Assembly (NCBI GenBank): GCA_020633465.1
Contig: JACKDN010000004.1
Coordinates: 186,001 to 250,000 of the forward strand
Length of the DNA stretch: 64,000 nucleotides
Direction: 5' to 3'
Source of the DNA: Myxococcales bacterium
GTDB lineage: Bacteria; Myxococcota_A; Bradymonadia; UBA7976; UBA1532
Position 1 is the first letter of the stretch. Every line of letters begins with the position of its first letter. The notes beneath the pieces were generated by a model. It had not been told where the DNA came from. It did not search any database and saw nothing but the letters and a program-made list of their open reading frames with translations. The position numbers and the translations under genes were made by a program. This document shows, one piece after another, positions 1-7,942 of the stretch.

Positions 1-1
1 G

Positions 2-991
2 CGCCCCATCGGCCACCTGCTGTGGTGCCTCACCAGCATCGAGCCGCACGACGTCGACGACACCATCGAGGCGCTGCGCGCGGCGTGGCTGAGCTTGATG
101 CGCAGCGACCAGCCCGATCGGCCGGCCCTGGCGCTGCGCGAGGTCGTCGTCTGCGGGCCGCGGGTGGTGTCGTTCAGCCTGGTGGGCGGCCAGAGCCGCG
201 TCTACACCGCCTTCGACCACGCCGATCCCGGCGGCCTGGTGCGGTGGAGCCGCTCGCTGTACGTCGACGGGCAGCGCCTGTTCGACGTGGGCAACGACGG
301 GGGCACCTGCGAGGCGCTGCTGACGCTGGCCGGCTGGCCCCGCGAGCGCGCGCGGCTGGCGGCCGGCCAGCTGGCGACCGAGGTCGACGGGCTCGAGCTG
401 CTGGACGAGGAGGCGGTGCACCGCTGCCTCCCGCTGCTGTCGACCATGCGCAGCGGCCGCTACCTGGCCGCGCTGCTGGACGTGCCCATCGAGCGCATCG
501 ATCAGCCGCACCTGAGCTGGCTGTCGCGCCGCCGCCGCGCGCGCGCCGGCACCGCGCCGCCCGACATGGCCTGGGCCGACGGGCCGGAGCCCAGCGCGCC
601 GCTCGCCGATCTGGTGCACTACCAGACGCCGATGGCCCTGGGCTTCGATCCGCCCACCCACGCCCTGATGATGCCCTCGCAGCCGACCGCCAAGGTGGAC
701 GGCCGCCACGCCGAGGCGCTGGCCGAGCGGCTGCGGGCGGGCCAGCGCCCGGCGGTCATCGCGCAGGGCTGGGTGGACGACCGCTTCGTCGACGCCCGCG
801 TGGCGTCGCGGCTGCTCGAGATGGTGGTCATCGACGGCCACCACCGGCTGGAGGCCTACGCGCGCGCCGCCGTGCCCGCGCGCGTGCTGGTGCTGTGTCG
901 GGTCGAGGACTCGTGGGGCCCCCCCGAGCACCCGGCGCGCTATCTGCGGGCGTGCTTCGCCGCGCTCGGGGCCCCGACGACGACGCCGTGA
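2..991 (+). CDS. Hypothetical protein with DGHHR (ParB/sulfiredoxin-like) motif, 5' partial
   Basis: The frame is open from the left edge of the window, so the true start is probably outside; an ATG at 95 is the first internal alternative. The upstream codons read IGHLLWCLTSIEPHD, which looks like ordinary coding sequence continuous with the rest. Near the C terminus (about residue 247 counted from the ATG at 95) is EMVVIDGHHRLEAYA. This DGHHR box resembles the nucleotide-binding box of ParB/sulfiredoxin-fold proteins. No other domain was recognised. The stop overlaps the GTG start of the next gene (GTGA), so the two are probably co-translated. Function is unknown; the ParB-like fold is an inference from one motif. 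Confidence 0.65.
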   Translation, partial: RPIGHLLWCLTSIEPHDVDDTIEALRAAWLSLMRSDQPDRPALALREVVVCGPRVVSFSLVGGQSRVYTAFDHADPGGLVRWSRSLYVDGQRLFDVGNDGGTCEALLTLAGWPRERARLAAGQLATEVDGLELLDEEAVHRCLPLLSTMRSGRYLAALLDVPIERIDQPHLSWLSRRRRARAGTAPPDMAWADGPEPSAPLADLVHYQTPMALGFDPPTHALMMPSQPTAKVDGRHAEALAERLRAGQRPAVIAQGWVDDRFVDARVASRLLEMVVIDGHHRLEAYARAAVPARVLVLCRVEDSWGPPEHPARYLRACFAALGAPTTTP

Positions 992-1965
992 GCGAGCCGC
1001 CTCCCCGACGCCCCACCTGGCGAGAGCGGCGCCGCGCGCGGGCCGAGCGGCGCACCTCGGAGCGCGCCGCCGCGACCACCGACGCGCCGGCCGAGCCGCA
1101 CGTCGACGCCGAGGGCCACCTGCACGACGGCCCGCCGCGCATCATCGAGGCGCACCCGGGGCCGCACATCGCGACGCCGCCGGTGCGGCCGGGCTGCCCG
1201 GACGGTCACGGCGCCGGCGAGCCGGACGCGCTGTCGGTGATGACCCTCAACGTCGCGCACGGGCGGGGGGCGCGCCTGCACCAGACCTTCCTGCGGCGGC
1301 GCACCATCGAGGCCCACCTGACCGCCATCGCGTCGGTGCTGGGGCGCGAGGCGCCGGATCTGGTGGCGCTGCAGGAGGCCGACGGGCCCTGCCTGTGGAG
1401 CGGCGGCTTCGACCACGTCGACTGGCTGGCGCGCGAGGGCGGGTTCGGCTGGCACGTGCGCGGCAGCCACGTGCAGGGTCGCCGGCTGGACTACGGCACC
1501 GCGCTGCTGAGCCGGCTGCGCCCGGCCGATCCCCTGGCGATCACCTTCCGCCCGTCGCCGCCGACGCCGACCAAGGGCTTCGTCGTGGCGACGGTCGAGC
1601 ACGGGGGGCACACCATCGACGTGGTGTCGGTGCACCTCGACTTCTCGCGCAGCCGGGTGCGGCGGCGGCAGGTGGCCGAGCTGGCCGAGGCGCTGCAGGC
1701 GCGCGACCACCTGCGCGTGGTGATGGGCGACCTGAACTGCGACTGGAAGGAGCGCGGCGGCACGCTGCGCACGCTGAGTGACGCCCTCGGGGTCGAGCCG
1801 CACGCGCCGGACGCGCACGAGGGCTTCGGCACCTACCGCGGGAAGGCGCGCCTGGACTGGGTGCTCACCTCGCCGACCTTGTCGGTGAAGGACTACCGCG
1901 TGCTGCCCGACGTGGTCAGCGACCACCGCGCGGTCGTCGCGCGGCTGGGCTTGCCGGGCGGTTGA
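988..1965 (+). CDS. Endonuclease/exonuclease/phosphatase (EEP) family protein
   Basis: This is a 325-residue protein of the EEP metal-dependent phosphodiesterase superfamily (DNase I, exonuclease III and sphingomyelinase relatives). The signature motifs occur in order: MTLNVAHGRG, LVALQEAD (metal-binding Glu), VVSVHLD, MGDLNCDW (catalytic Asp/Asn) and SDHRAVVA (catalytic His). The GTG start at 988 is chosen because it overlaps the preceding stop by 4 bp; an open frame further upstream is antisense-like. The first 80 or so residues are charged and low in complexity (basic WRERRRARAERR, then Asp/Glu/Pro-rich) and no signal peptide is evident, so it is probably cytoplasmic. The substrate cannot be told from sequence. 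Confidence 0.85.
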   Translation: MSEPPPRRPTWRERRRARAERRTSERAAATTDAPAEPHVDAEGHLHDGPPRIIEAHPGPHIATPPVRPGCPDGHGAGEPDALSVMTLNVAHGRGARLHQTFLRRRTIEAHLTAIASVLGREAPDLVALQEADGPCLWSGGFDHVDWLAREGGFGWHVRGSHVQGRRLDYGTALLSRLRPADPLAITFRPSPPTPTKGFVVATVEHGGHTIDVVSVHLDFSRSRVRRRQVAELAEALQARDHLRVVMGDLNCDWKERGGTLRTLSDALGVEPHAPDAHEGFGTYRGKARLDWVLTSPTLSVKDYRVLPDVVSDHRAVVARLGLPGG

Positions 1966-2028
1966 CGCTACCTTCGGCGCCATGAAGGATGTCCACGCGC
2001 CCAGCACGCAGTGCCTATCGGCCGGGCT

Positions 2029-2219
2029 TTCAGCTGTCAGCGGTCAGCGGTCAGCTCGGCAACGGCTGAACGGACCGCGGCGCCCGCCCCCATCGCCGCG
2101 GCGCTCCAACTCCGGTGCCGAGCATGACACGCGCCGCGACGGCGCCTGCGGCGTGACCTCGCACCAGACGCGGGGGCAAGCAGACCGGCTGAGGGCTGAC
2201 AGCTGACCGCTGACAGCCC
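2029..2219. repeat. Inverted-repeat element between EEP and SIR2 genes
   Basis: A perfect 16-bp sequence, gctgtcagcggtcagc, at 2033-2048 recurs as its exact reverse complement at 2202-2217, about 150 bp apart. Both arms sit in longer degenerate tracts built from a 7-base ggtcagc/gctgacc theme. The whole 1966-2254 gap has no convincing gene. A 74-codon ORF from the ATG at 1982 runs straight through the left arm; it could be the stump of a small gene interrupted by the element. It looks like a REP/MITE-type intergenic element, but no other copy is present in this window. Confidence 0.6.
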
Positions 2220-2254
2220 CTCACGATCCACCGCAGCGTGAGGTGCTTCGCGCC

Positions 2255-3580
2255 ATGAAGGTCCCCGACCATCTGCTCGACGCCATCCACGGCGGGCGCT
2301 GCGTCGCCTTCGTGGGCGCGGGCTTCAGCGCCGCGGCGCGGCTGCCCGACTGGCGATCGCTGCTGACCGATCTGGCCGAGCACGCGCACGTGGACGGGCA
2401 GGTTCAGGCCCACGTGCGCGATCTGGTGCTGCGGCCCGACGCGGGCGCGCACGAGTTCGATCAGGCGGCGCAGCTGGTCGAGGATCGCCTGGGGCGAGCC
2501 ACCTTCCTCGCCGAGCTGCGCGCGCGGATGCAGGCGCCGCCGCTGGGCGACCTGATGAAGCGGCGGCTGCGGCACCTGCGCGGCATCCCCTTCCGCGCGA
2601 TCGTCACGACCAACTTCGACCCCATCTTGGACGGCGAGGTGCCGTCGCCCGCGGCGTACCGGCGGCTGCTGCGGCCGACCGGCTTCCGCTGGTGGGAAGA
2701 GACCTTCTGGAGCGACGAGCCGCGCGGCGCGCGCGTGCTGAAGCTGCACGGCGACGTGCAGTCGGCCGCCGACGCCGACGCGGTCGTGTTGACCCGGCAG
2801 GACTACCGCCGACGCCTGTACCACGATCCCGGCTACATGACCTTCCTGCGCGGGCTGTTGTCGACCAACACCGTGTTGTTCCTCGGTTTTTCGTTCACCG
2901 ACGCCTACCTCAACGAGCTGCGCAGCCAGGTGCTGGCCCTGTTCGACCACGGCCACGCCGGCGAGGACGCCCACCCGCTCGCCTACGCGCTGCTGGCCGA
3001 CGTGCCCGACCTCACCCGGTTGCACCTGCAGCGCCACGAGGGCATCGAGGTGCTGCCCTTCAGCACGCACCGCGGTGAGGGCCCGCCCGACTTCGCCGGC
3101 TTCGATCGGTGGCTCGAGGCCGTGTGGCGCGCCACCGCCGTCGAGCCGCGGTTCGGGCGCATGTTGGCCGGGCGCCGGCTGCTGTGGGTGGATCCTCACC
3201 CGGCGAACAACGAGGCGGGGTTCCGCTTCCTGCAGCGCGCCGCCCACGCCCACGATCACGGCGTGGTGCCCCTGCGCACCGTGCCCGACGCCACCGCCGC
3301 GCTGGACGCGATGGCCGATCAGGGCTTCGGTCCGCGCGATCTGGTCGTGACGCACTGGGGCATCGACGCCGAGCAGGCCACCGGCCAGAGCACCGCCGAG
3401 GCGCTGCTGCGCGGCATGCGCGCCCGCGACCTGCGCACGCCCGTCGTGCTCTTCGCGTCGGCCCGCGAGGCCACCCGCCGCCGCGAGATCGCCCTCGGCC
3501 TCGGCGCCCAGGCCTACTGCTTCGAGTGGCCGATGCTGTTCCGCGCCATCGAGCGCATCTTCGGACACCCGCACGATTGA
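2255..3580 (+). CDS. SIR2-family protein with C-terminal receiver-like domain
   Basis: This 441-residue protein has two modules. Residues 12-290 form a SIR2-like (SIR2_2) Rossmann domain with all expected landmarks: GAGFS at 21-25, TTNFD with Asn120, KLHGD with His165, and FLGFSFTD near 210. Family members in Thoeris ThsA and related antiphage proteins hydrolyse NAD+. Residues 307-436 match a CheY-like fold (LLWVDPHPANN, then PVVLFAS, then the FEWP loop). The phospho-acceptor Asp is replaced by His367 (DLVVTHWG) and the conserved Lys is absent, so it is a pseudo-receiver, perhaps a sensor or protein-interaction module. Start: an ATG at 2255 with GTGAGG upstream; a GTG at 2243 is possible. No membrane segment is present. 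The stop overlaps the hrpB start. A defence role is inferred. Confidence 0.82.
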   Translation: MKVPDHLLDAIHGGRCVAFVGAGFSAAARLPDWRSLLTDLAEHAHVDGQVQAHVRDLVLRPDAGAHEFDQAAQLVEDRLGRATFLAELRARMQAPPLGDLMKRRLRHLRGIPFRAIVTTNFDPILDGEVPSPAAYRRLLRPTGFRWWEETFWSDEPRGARVLKLHGDVQSAADADAVVLTRQDYRRRLYHDPGYMTFLRGLLSTNTVLFLGFSFTDAYLNELRSQVLALFDHGHAGEDAHPLAYALLADVPDLTRLHLQRHEGIEVLPFSTHRGEGPPDFAGFDRWLEAVWRATAVEPRFGRMLAGRRLLWVDPHPANNEAGFRFLQRAAHAHDHGVVPLRTVPDATAALDAMADQGFGPRDLVVTHWGIDAEQATGQSTAEALLRGMRARDLRTPVVLFASAREATRRREIALGLGAQAYCFEWPMLFRAIERIFGHPHD

Positions 3581-6075
3581 GCCGCGCGCGCCCGCACCTG
3601 CCCATCGACGACGTCCTGCCCGCGGTGCTCGACGCGCTGCGCAGCGACGGGGCGGTCGTCGTCGTTGCGCCGCCGGGCGCGGGCAAGACGACGCGGGTGC
3701 CGCCGGCGGTGCTGGACGCGGGGCTGGCGGGCGCGGGCAAGGTGGTGATGCTGCAGCCACGGCGGGTGGCGGCGCGGGCGTCGGCGGCGCGCATCGCGAG
3801 CGAGCGCGGCGTGTCGCTGGGCGGCGAGGTGGGCTATCGGGTGCGGTTCGACGATCGCACCAGCGCGGCGACGCGCATCGAGGTGCTCACCGAGGGGCTG
3901 CTGACGCGGCGGCTGCAGGTCGATCCGTTTCTGGAGGACGTCGGCTGCGTGGTGCTCGACGAGTTCCACGAGCGCAGCCTGCACGCCGACCTGGCGCTGG
4001 CGATGCTGGCCGAGGTGCGGCAGGCGCGCGACGACCTGCGCGTGGTCGTGATGTCGGCCACGCTCGACCCCGGGCCGGTGGCCGGCTTCCTCGGCTGTGC
4101 GGTGGTCGAGGCGGCGGGGCGGGCCTACCCGGTCGAGGTGACCTACGATCCGGCGCCGATGGACGGCCGGCCGGCCGAGCGCGCGGCCGCGGCGGCGCTG
4201 CAGGCGCTGCGCGACACCGCCGACGGGCACGTGCTGGTGTTCCTGCCGGGCGTCGGTGAGATCGAGCGCGCGGCCGAGCGACTGGTCGGGGCGCCGGCGC
4301 AGGTGCTGCCGCTGCACGGCAGCCTGTCGGCGGACGCGCAGGACCGGGCGCTCGCCCCGAGCGCCGACCGCAAGATCGTCCTCGCCACCAACATCGCCGA
4401 GACGTCGGTGACGCTCGAGGGCGTGCGCGTCGTGGTCGACACGGGCCTCGCGCGCGTACCGCGCTTCGATCCCGCCATCGGGCTCACCCGCCTGGAGCTG
4501 GGGCGCATCAGCCGGGCGTCGGCCGAGCAGCGCGCGGGCCGCGCCGGGCGCACGGGACCGGGCCGGTGCCGCCGGCTGTGGACCGAGGCCGAGCACCGCG
4601 GCCTGCTCGACTTCGAGGCGCCGGAGATCCGCCGCGTGGATCTGGCGGGCACCGCGCTGGAGGTGCTGGGCTGGGGCGCCGAGCCGGCGACGTTCGGCTG
4701 GTTCGAGGCGCCGCCGCCGGCCGCGCTGGCCCACGCGGACGCGGTGCTGCGCCAGGTGGGCGCGCGCGACGACGCCGGGCTGACCCCGCTGGGCCGCACC
4801 CTGCTGCGCCTGCCCCTCTCACCGCGGCTGGCGCGCGTCGTCGTCGAGGGCCACGCGGCGGGCCACCTCACCGCCGCAGCCACGGTGGCCGCGCTGGCCG
4901 CCGAGCGCGATCTGTACCGCGATCCGCCCGACCACGTCGGCGACAGCGATCTGACCCTGCGCCTCGACGCGCTGGCGGCGCACGCGCGCGGCCGCACGCC
5001 GCCCAGGGTGAGCCGCGCGCGCGCCGCCCAGGTGGCCAAGGCGCGCGACCAGCTCGTGCGCGTGGCCCTCGGCGCGCTCGGCCCGCCCAGCGCCGACGCG
5101 CCCGCCGACGAGCGCACGCTCGCCCGCCTGCTGCTGGCCGGCTTCCCGGACCGCGTCGGGCGGCGGCGGGCCCCCAACGCCGACCGCTTCCGCCTGGCCA
5201 GCGGCGCCGGCGCCCGCCTCGACGCGCGCAGCGCCGTGCGCCACGCCGAGCTGATCGTGGCCGTCACCCTCGACGGCGCCCGCCGCGGCGAGCGCGCCGA
5301 GCACCGCGTCCGCATCGCGACGGCCATCGACGCCGCCGATCTGCCCACCACCACCGCCGTCGAGACGCGCTTCGACGCCGAGCGCGAGGCGGTGACGCAG
5401 GTGCAGGTGACCCGCTACCTCGAGCTGGTGCTGGCCGAGGTGCCCGCGGGCCGCGCGGCCGACCCCGCGCAGGTCGCGCGCACGCTGGCCGAGGCCGTCG
5501 CCGTCGATCCGCCGCGCGCCCTGGCGCTCGACGGCGACGCCGCCGCCTTCGTCGACCGCCTGCGCTGGCTGGCCGCCGCCGATCCCCCGCTCGACCTGCC
5601 GACGCTGCCCGAGCTGCAGCCCGGCGCCGAGGTGAGCCCCCTCCTCGAAGCCCTCTGCCACGGCCACCGCAGCTTCGCCGACCTGCGCCGTCTCGACCTG
5701 CACCGCTGGCTGCAGGGTTGGCTGGGCCACGGCGTCGTGCAGACCGTCGACCGCCTCGCCCCCACCCACCTGCCCCTGCCCGACGGCACGCGCGGCCGCC
5801 TGACCTACGCCCCCGGCCAGCCGCCCGTGCTCGCCGCCCAACTGCAGCGCCTGTTCGGCCTGACCGAGACCCCCCGCGTCGCCGGCGGCAAGGCGCCGGT
5901 GCTGCTGCACCTGCTCGCCCCCAACCAGCGGCCCACCCAGATCACCGCCGACCTCGCCAGCTTCTGGGCCAACGGCTACCCCGAGGTGCGCAAACAGCTC
6001 CGCGGCCGGTACCCCAAGCACCGCTGGCCCGAGGATCCCCTGACGGCCGAACCGGGCGTGCGCCGCCCCCGCTGA
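3577..6075 (+). CDS. hrpB: ATP-dependent DEAH-box helicase HrpB
   Basis: This is an 832-residue superfamily 2 RNA/DNA helicase, close to the usual HrpB length of about 810. Walker A is GAGKTT near residue 30; motif II is the DEFH variant (VVLDEFHERS), motif III is MSATLD, and motif VI appears as QRAGRAGRTGPG. The C-terminal HrpB-specific region ends LASFWANGYPEVRKQL then RGRYPKHRWPEDP, which is diagnostic. The start is a TTG at 3577 that overlaps the SIR2 stop (TTGA); no better start exists in the coding stretch. HrpB function is poorly defined in bacteria (mRNA processing or turnover in some). The coupling to a SIR2 gene is unusual for a housekeeping helicase. Confidence 0.93.
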   Translation: MSRARPHLPIDDVLPAVLDALRSDGAVVVVAPPGAGKTTRVPPAVLDAGLAGAGKVVMLQPRRVAARASAARIASERGVSLGGEVGYRVRFDDRTSAATRIEVLTEGLLTRRLQVDPFLEDVGCVVLDEFHERSLHADLALAMLAEVRQARDDLRVVVMSATLDPGPVAGFLGCAVVEAAGRAYPVEVTYDPAPMDGRPAERAAAAALQALRDTADGHVLVFLPGVGEIERAAERLVGAPAQVLPLHGSLSADAQDRALAPSADRKIVLATNIAETSVTLEGVRVVVDTGLARVPRFDPAIGLTRLELGRISRASAEQRAGRAGRTGPGRCRRLWTEAEHRGLLDFEAPEIRRVDLAGTALEVLGWGAEPATFGWFEAPPPAALAHADAVLRQVGARDDAGLTPLGRTLLRLPLSPRLARVVVEGHAAGHLTAAATVAALAAERDLYRDPPDHVGDSDLTLRLDALAAHARGRTPPRVSRARAAQVAKARDQLVRVALGALGPPSADAPADERTLARLLLAGFPDRVGRRRAPNADRFRLASGAGARLDARSAVRHAELIVAVTLDGARRGERAEHRVRIATAIDAADLPTTTAVETRFDAEREAVTQVQVTRYLELVLAEVPAGRAADPAQVARTLAEAVAVDPPRALALDGDAAAFVDRLRWLAAADPPLDLPTLPELQPGAEVSPLLEALCHGHRSFADLRRLDLHRWLQGWLGHGVVQTVDRLAPTHLPLPDGTRGRLTYAPGQPPVLAAQLQRLFGLTETPRVAGGKAPVLLHLLAPNQRPTQITADLASFWANGYPEVRKQLRGRYPKHRWPEDPLTAEPGVRRPR

Positions 6076-6168
6076 CCCGGCGCCGCGCCCTGCGAGGCGC
6101 CCGGCCGTGGTCGTCGTCGTCGTGGTCGAGCGCCCGAAGCGCGGCGCACGGACCCCCGCCGCCCGGCG

Positions 6169-7887
6169 TCAGGGATCGAGCTGAGGCAGTCGCCAGACCG
6201 CGACCGCCTGCTTCGCCATGTACCGCTGCCGCGCCCCGATCGCCTCGGCGTCCCAGCGCTCGTACCGCTCGGCGACCGCCCGGGTGGCTTCGATGGGGCT
6301 CAGCAGCATCGCCGCTCGCTTCGCCTCGTAGTCCGCCTGTCCCAACTGACGGTTGGGCTTGCCGTGCAGCAGCACGAGGTTGCCCAGGCGGTCCACCCAC
6401 CGGGCGTGCTCGTCCTGAGTGAAGGGACCCCACCCTTCCTCGGGCATCCGATCGGGCAGGATGTGCTCCAGCGTCAGGTCCGACGCCTCGGTGTCGAGCG
6501 GCAGGCGATGCGCGTGCCGGGCCAGTCGCTCGAGGATGTACCGCGCCACCGTGTTGTTGCGCCCCGTGCGCGCGCGCAGCGAGCGCACGGCGAAGTCACC
6601 CCGAAACGCCTCGTCGTCGACGTAGATGGGCGCCAACGCGCGGATGATCGCGCCCGATTGCCCGAGCTCGCCCTCGCTGACCGCGATGGCGACGCGGTTG
6701 TAGGCGCGCTCCTGCTCGGCGGGCGACCGGCCGGCGATCACGTTGTAGCGGAAGCTGATCACCACGCACGCGCGCAGCACGTCGGCGAAGTCCCCATCGG
6801 TCAGCCTCCGACGGCAGGCCAACAGCAACGGCCACGGCTGGCGCACGCCGAAGCTGCGCAGCTCGCGCGCCAGATCCGCCAGCGGCCGAGACCAGACCTG
6901 CTCGTCGGGCTCCGCCAGGCCCATGAACGTCTCGACGTCGTCGTCGAGGGCGCGCAGCAGATCGAAGACCGCCTGCCGCGACGTGACCGTCTCGCGGATG
7001 CGCTTGAAGAGGTGCGCCTCGCGCACCAGCGGAGAGCGGCTGTTCCAGTGCGCGCGCAGGAACGCGGTGAACTGCTTGGCGCCCAGCTGGCCGACCAGCG
7101 ACTCCCACCGCCGCTCGAGCGCCTCGAGCTCGTCGTCCGGGGCACCGACGGCCTCCCGGCTCACCACCGCGAACAGGTGGTTCTTCAGCAAGTCGGTGGG
7201 CGACAGCCGCACGCCCCGCGCGTTCAGTGTCTCGAACACCTTGAAGGCGTTCAGCTCGTCGGTGACGACGATCGAGGTGAAGAACAGCGACTGCGCCACC
7301 TGTTGCAGGAACGCCGCCAGCCCTTCGCCCGTCTTCGCCCCGGCGAACCGCGCGCGGACCCTCCGATCGAACCACTCGAAGGCCTTGCGCAGCTGATGCT
7401 CGGAGCGCCGCCGGTTGCGCCGGGGCAGCTTGGCCAGCGGCACGATGTAGTGCCGGTAGTACGCGTCGTTGTGCCGGTTCAGGCTCAGCTTGGGTTCGGA
7501 CACCAACGTGACCGGGTCCAGCGAGCCGACGTAGCGCTTGCGCAGCTCGTCCGCCCGGCGGCGCTCGACGTCCGCGGGATCCGGCGTCTTCGCGCGCTGC
7601 TCGATCTGCCCGATCACCGCCAACGCCAGCAAGCTCAGCGTCGTCAGGCGCTGCTGCCCGTCGATCACGTCGTAGCGCTGGTCGCCGCGCCCCTGCAGGA
7701 CGAGGTAGCCCATGTAGTGGCCGACGCCCTCCGCGCCGCCCTCGAACAGCTCCTCGAGGTCCCGCCACAGATCGTCCCACTCCTCCTCGTCCCAGCTGTA
7801 GTCGCGCTGGAACGGCGGCACGCGGTAGCGCACCCCGTTGCCGAGCAGATCGGCGAGCGAGCGGTTCGAAGTGTCGATCGCGAACAT
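6169..7887 (-). CDS. DUF262 and DUF1524 (HNH) domain protein, GmrSD-like
   Basis: This 572-residue protein has an N-terminal DUF262 domain. FQRDYSW near residue 25 and DVIDGQQRLTTL near residue 85 give the ParB-like DGQQR box that binds nucleotide in GmrS. The C-terminal part is DUF1524-like with LTLEHILPDRMPEEGW, an HNH-type nuclease motif as in GmrD. Fused GmrSD proteins are type IV restriction enzymes that cut modified, often glucosylated, DNA. Start: ATG at 7887, preceded by GAAGGA six bases upstream; an ORF extension of 13 codons lacks a ribosome site. It lies 55 bp downstream of a lipoprotein gene on the same strand and converges on hrpB. The 93-bp gap to hrpB holds nothing notable. Restriction activity is inferred from family. 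Confidence 0.88.
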   Translation of the reverse strand: MFAIDTSNRSLADLLGNGVRYRVPPFQRDYSWDEEEWDDLWRDLEELFEGGAEGVGHYMGYLVLQGRGDQRYDVIDGQQRLTTLSLLALAVIGQIEQRAKTPDPADVERRRADELRKRYVGSLDPVTLVSEPKLSLNRHNDAYYRHYIVPLAKLPRRNRRRSEHQLRKAFEWFDRRVRARFAGAKTGEGLAAFLQQVAQSLFFTSIVVTDELNAFKVFETLNARGVRLSPTDLLKNHLFAVVSREAVGAPDDELEALERRWESLVGQLGAKQFTAFLRAHWNSRSPLVREAHLFKRIRETVTSRQAVFDLLRALDDDVETFMGLAEPDEQVWSRPLADLARELRSFGVRQPWPLLLACRRRLTDGDFADVLRACVVISFRYNVIAGRSPAEQERAYNRVAIAVSEGELGQSGAIIRALAPIYVDDEAFRGDFAVRSLRARTGRNNTVARYILERLARHAHRLPLDTEASDLTLEHILPDRMPEEGWGPFTQDEHARWVDRLGNLVLLHGKPNRQLGQADYEAKRAAMLLSPIEATRAVAERYERWDAEAIGARQRYMAKQAVAVWRLPQLDP

Positions 7888-7942
7888 GGCGCGTCCTTCG
7901 GGCGACCGCAGCGAGGGTACCATCACCCGCCTCGGCTGAGCG

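Noticed and set aside
1982..2206. 74-codon ORF after the EEP gene
   Set aside because: It reads through the inverted repeat and has no domain; kept only as a possible interrupted gene.
7908..7922. GG-N10-GC match upstream of the DUF262 gene (minus strand)
   Set aside because: The implied start near 7896 would leave fewer than ten bases before the ATG and cut off its ribosome site; -24 and -12 matches are poor.
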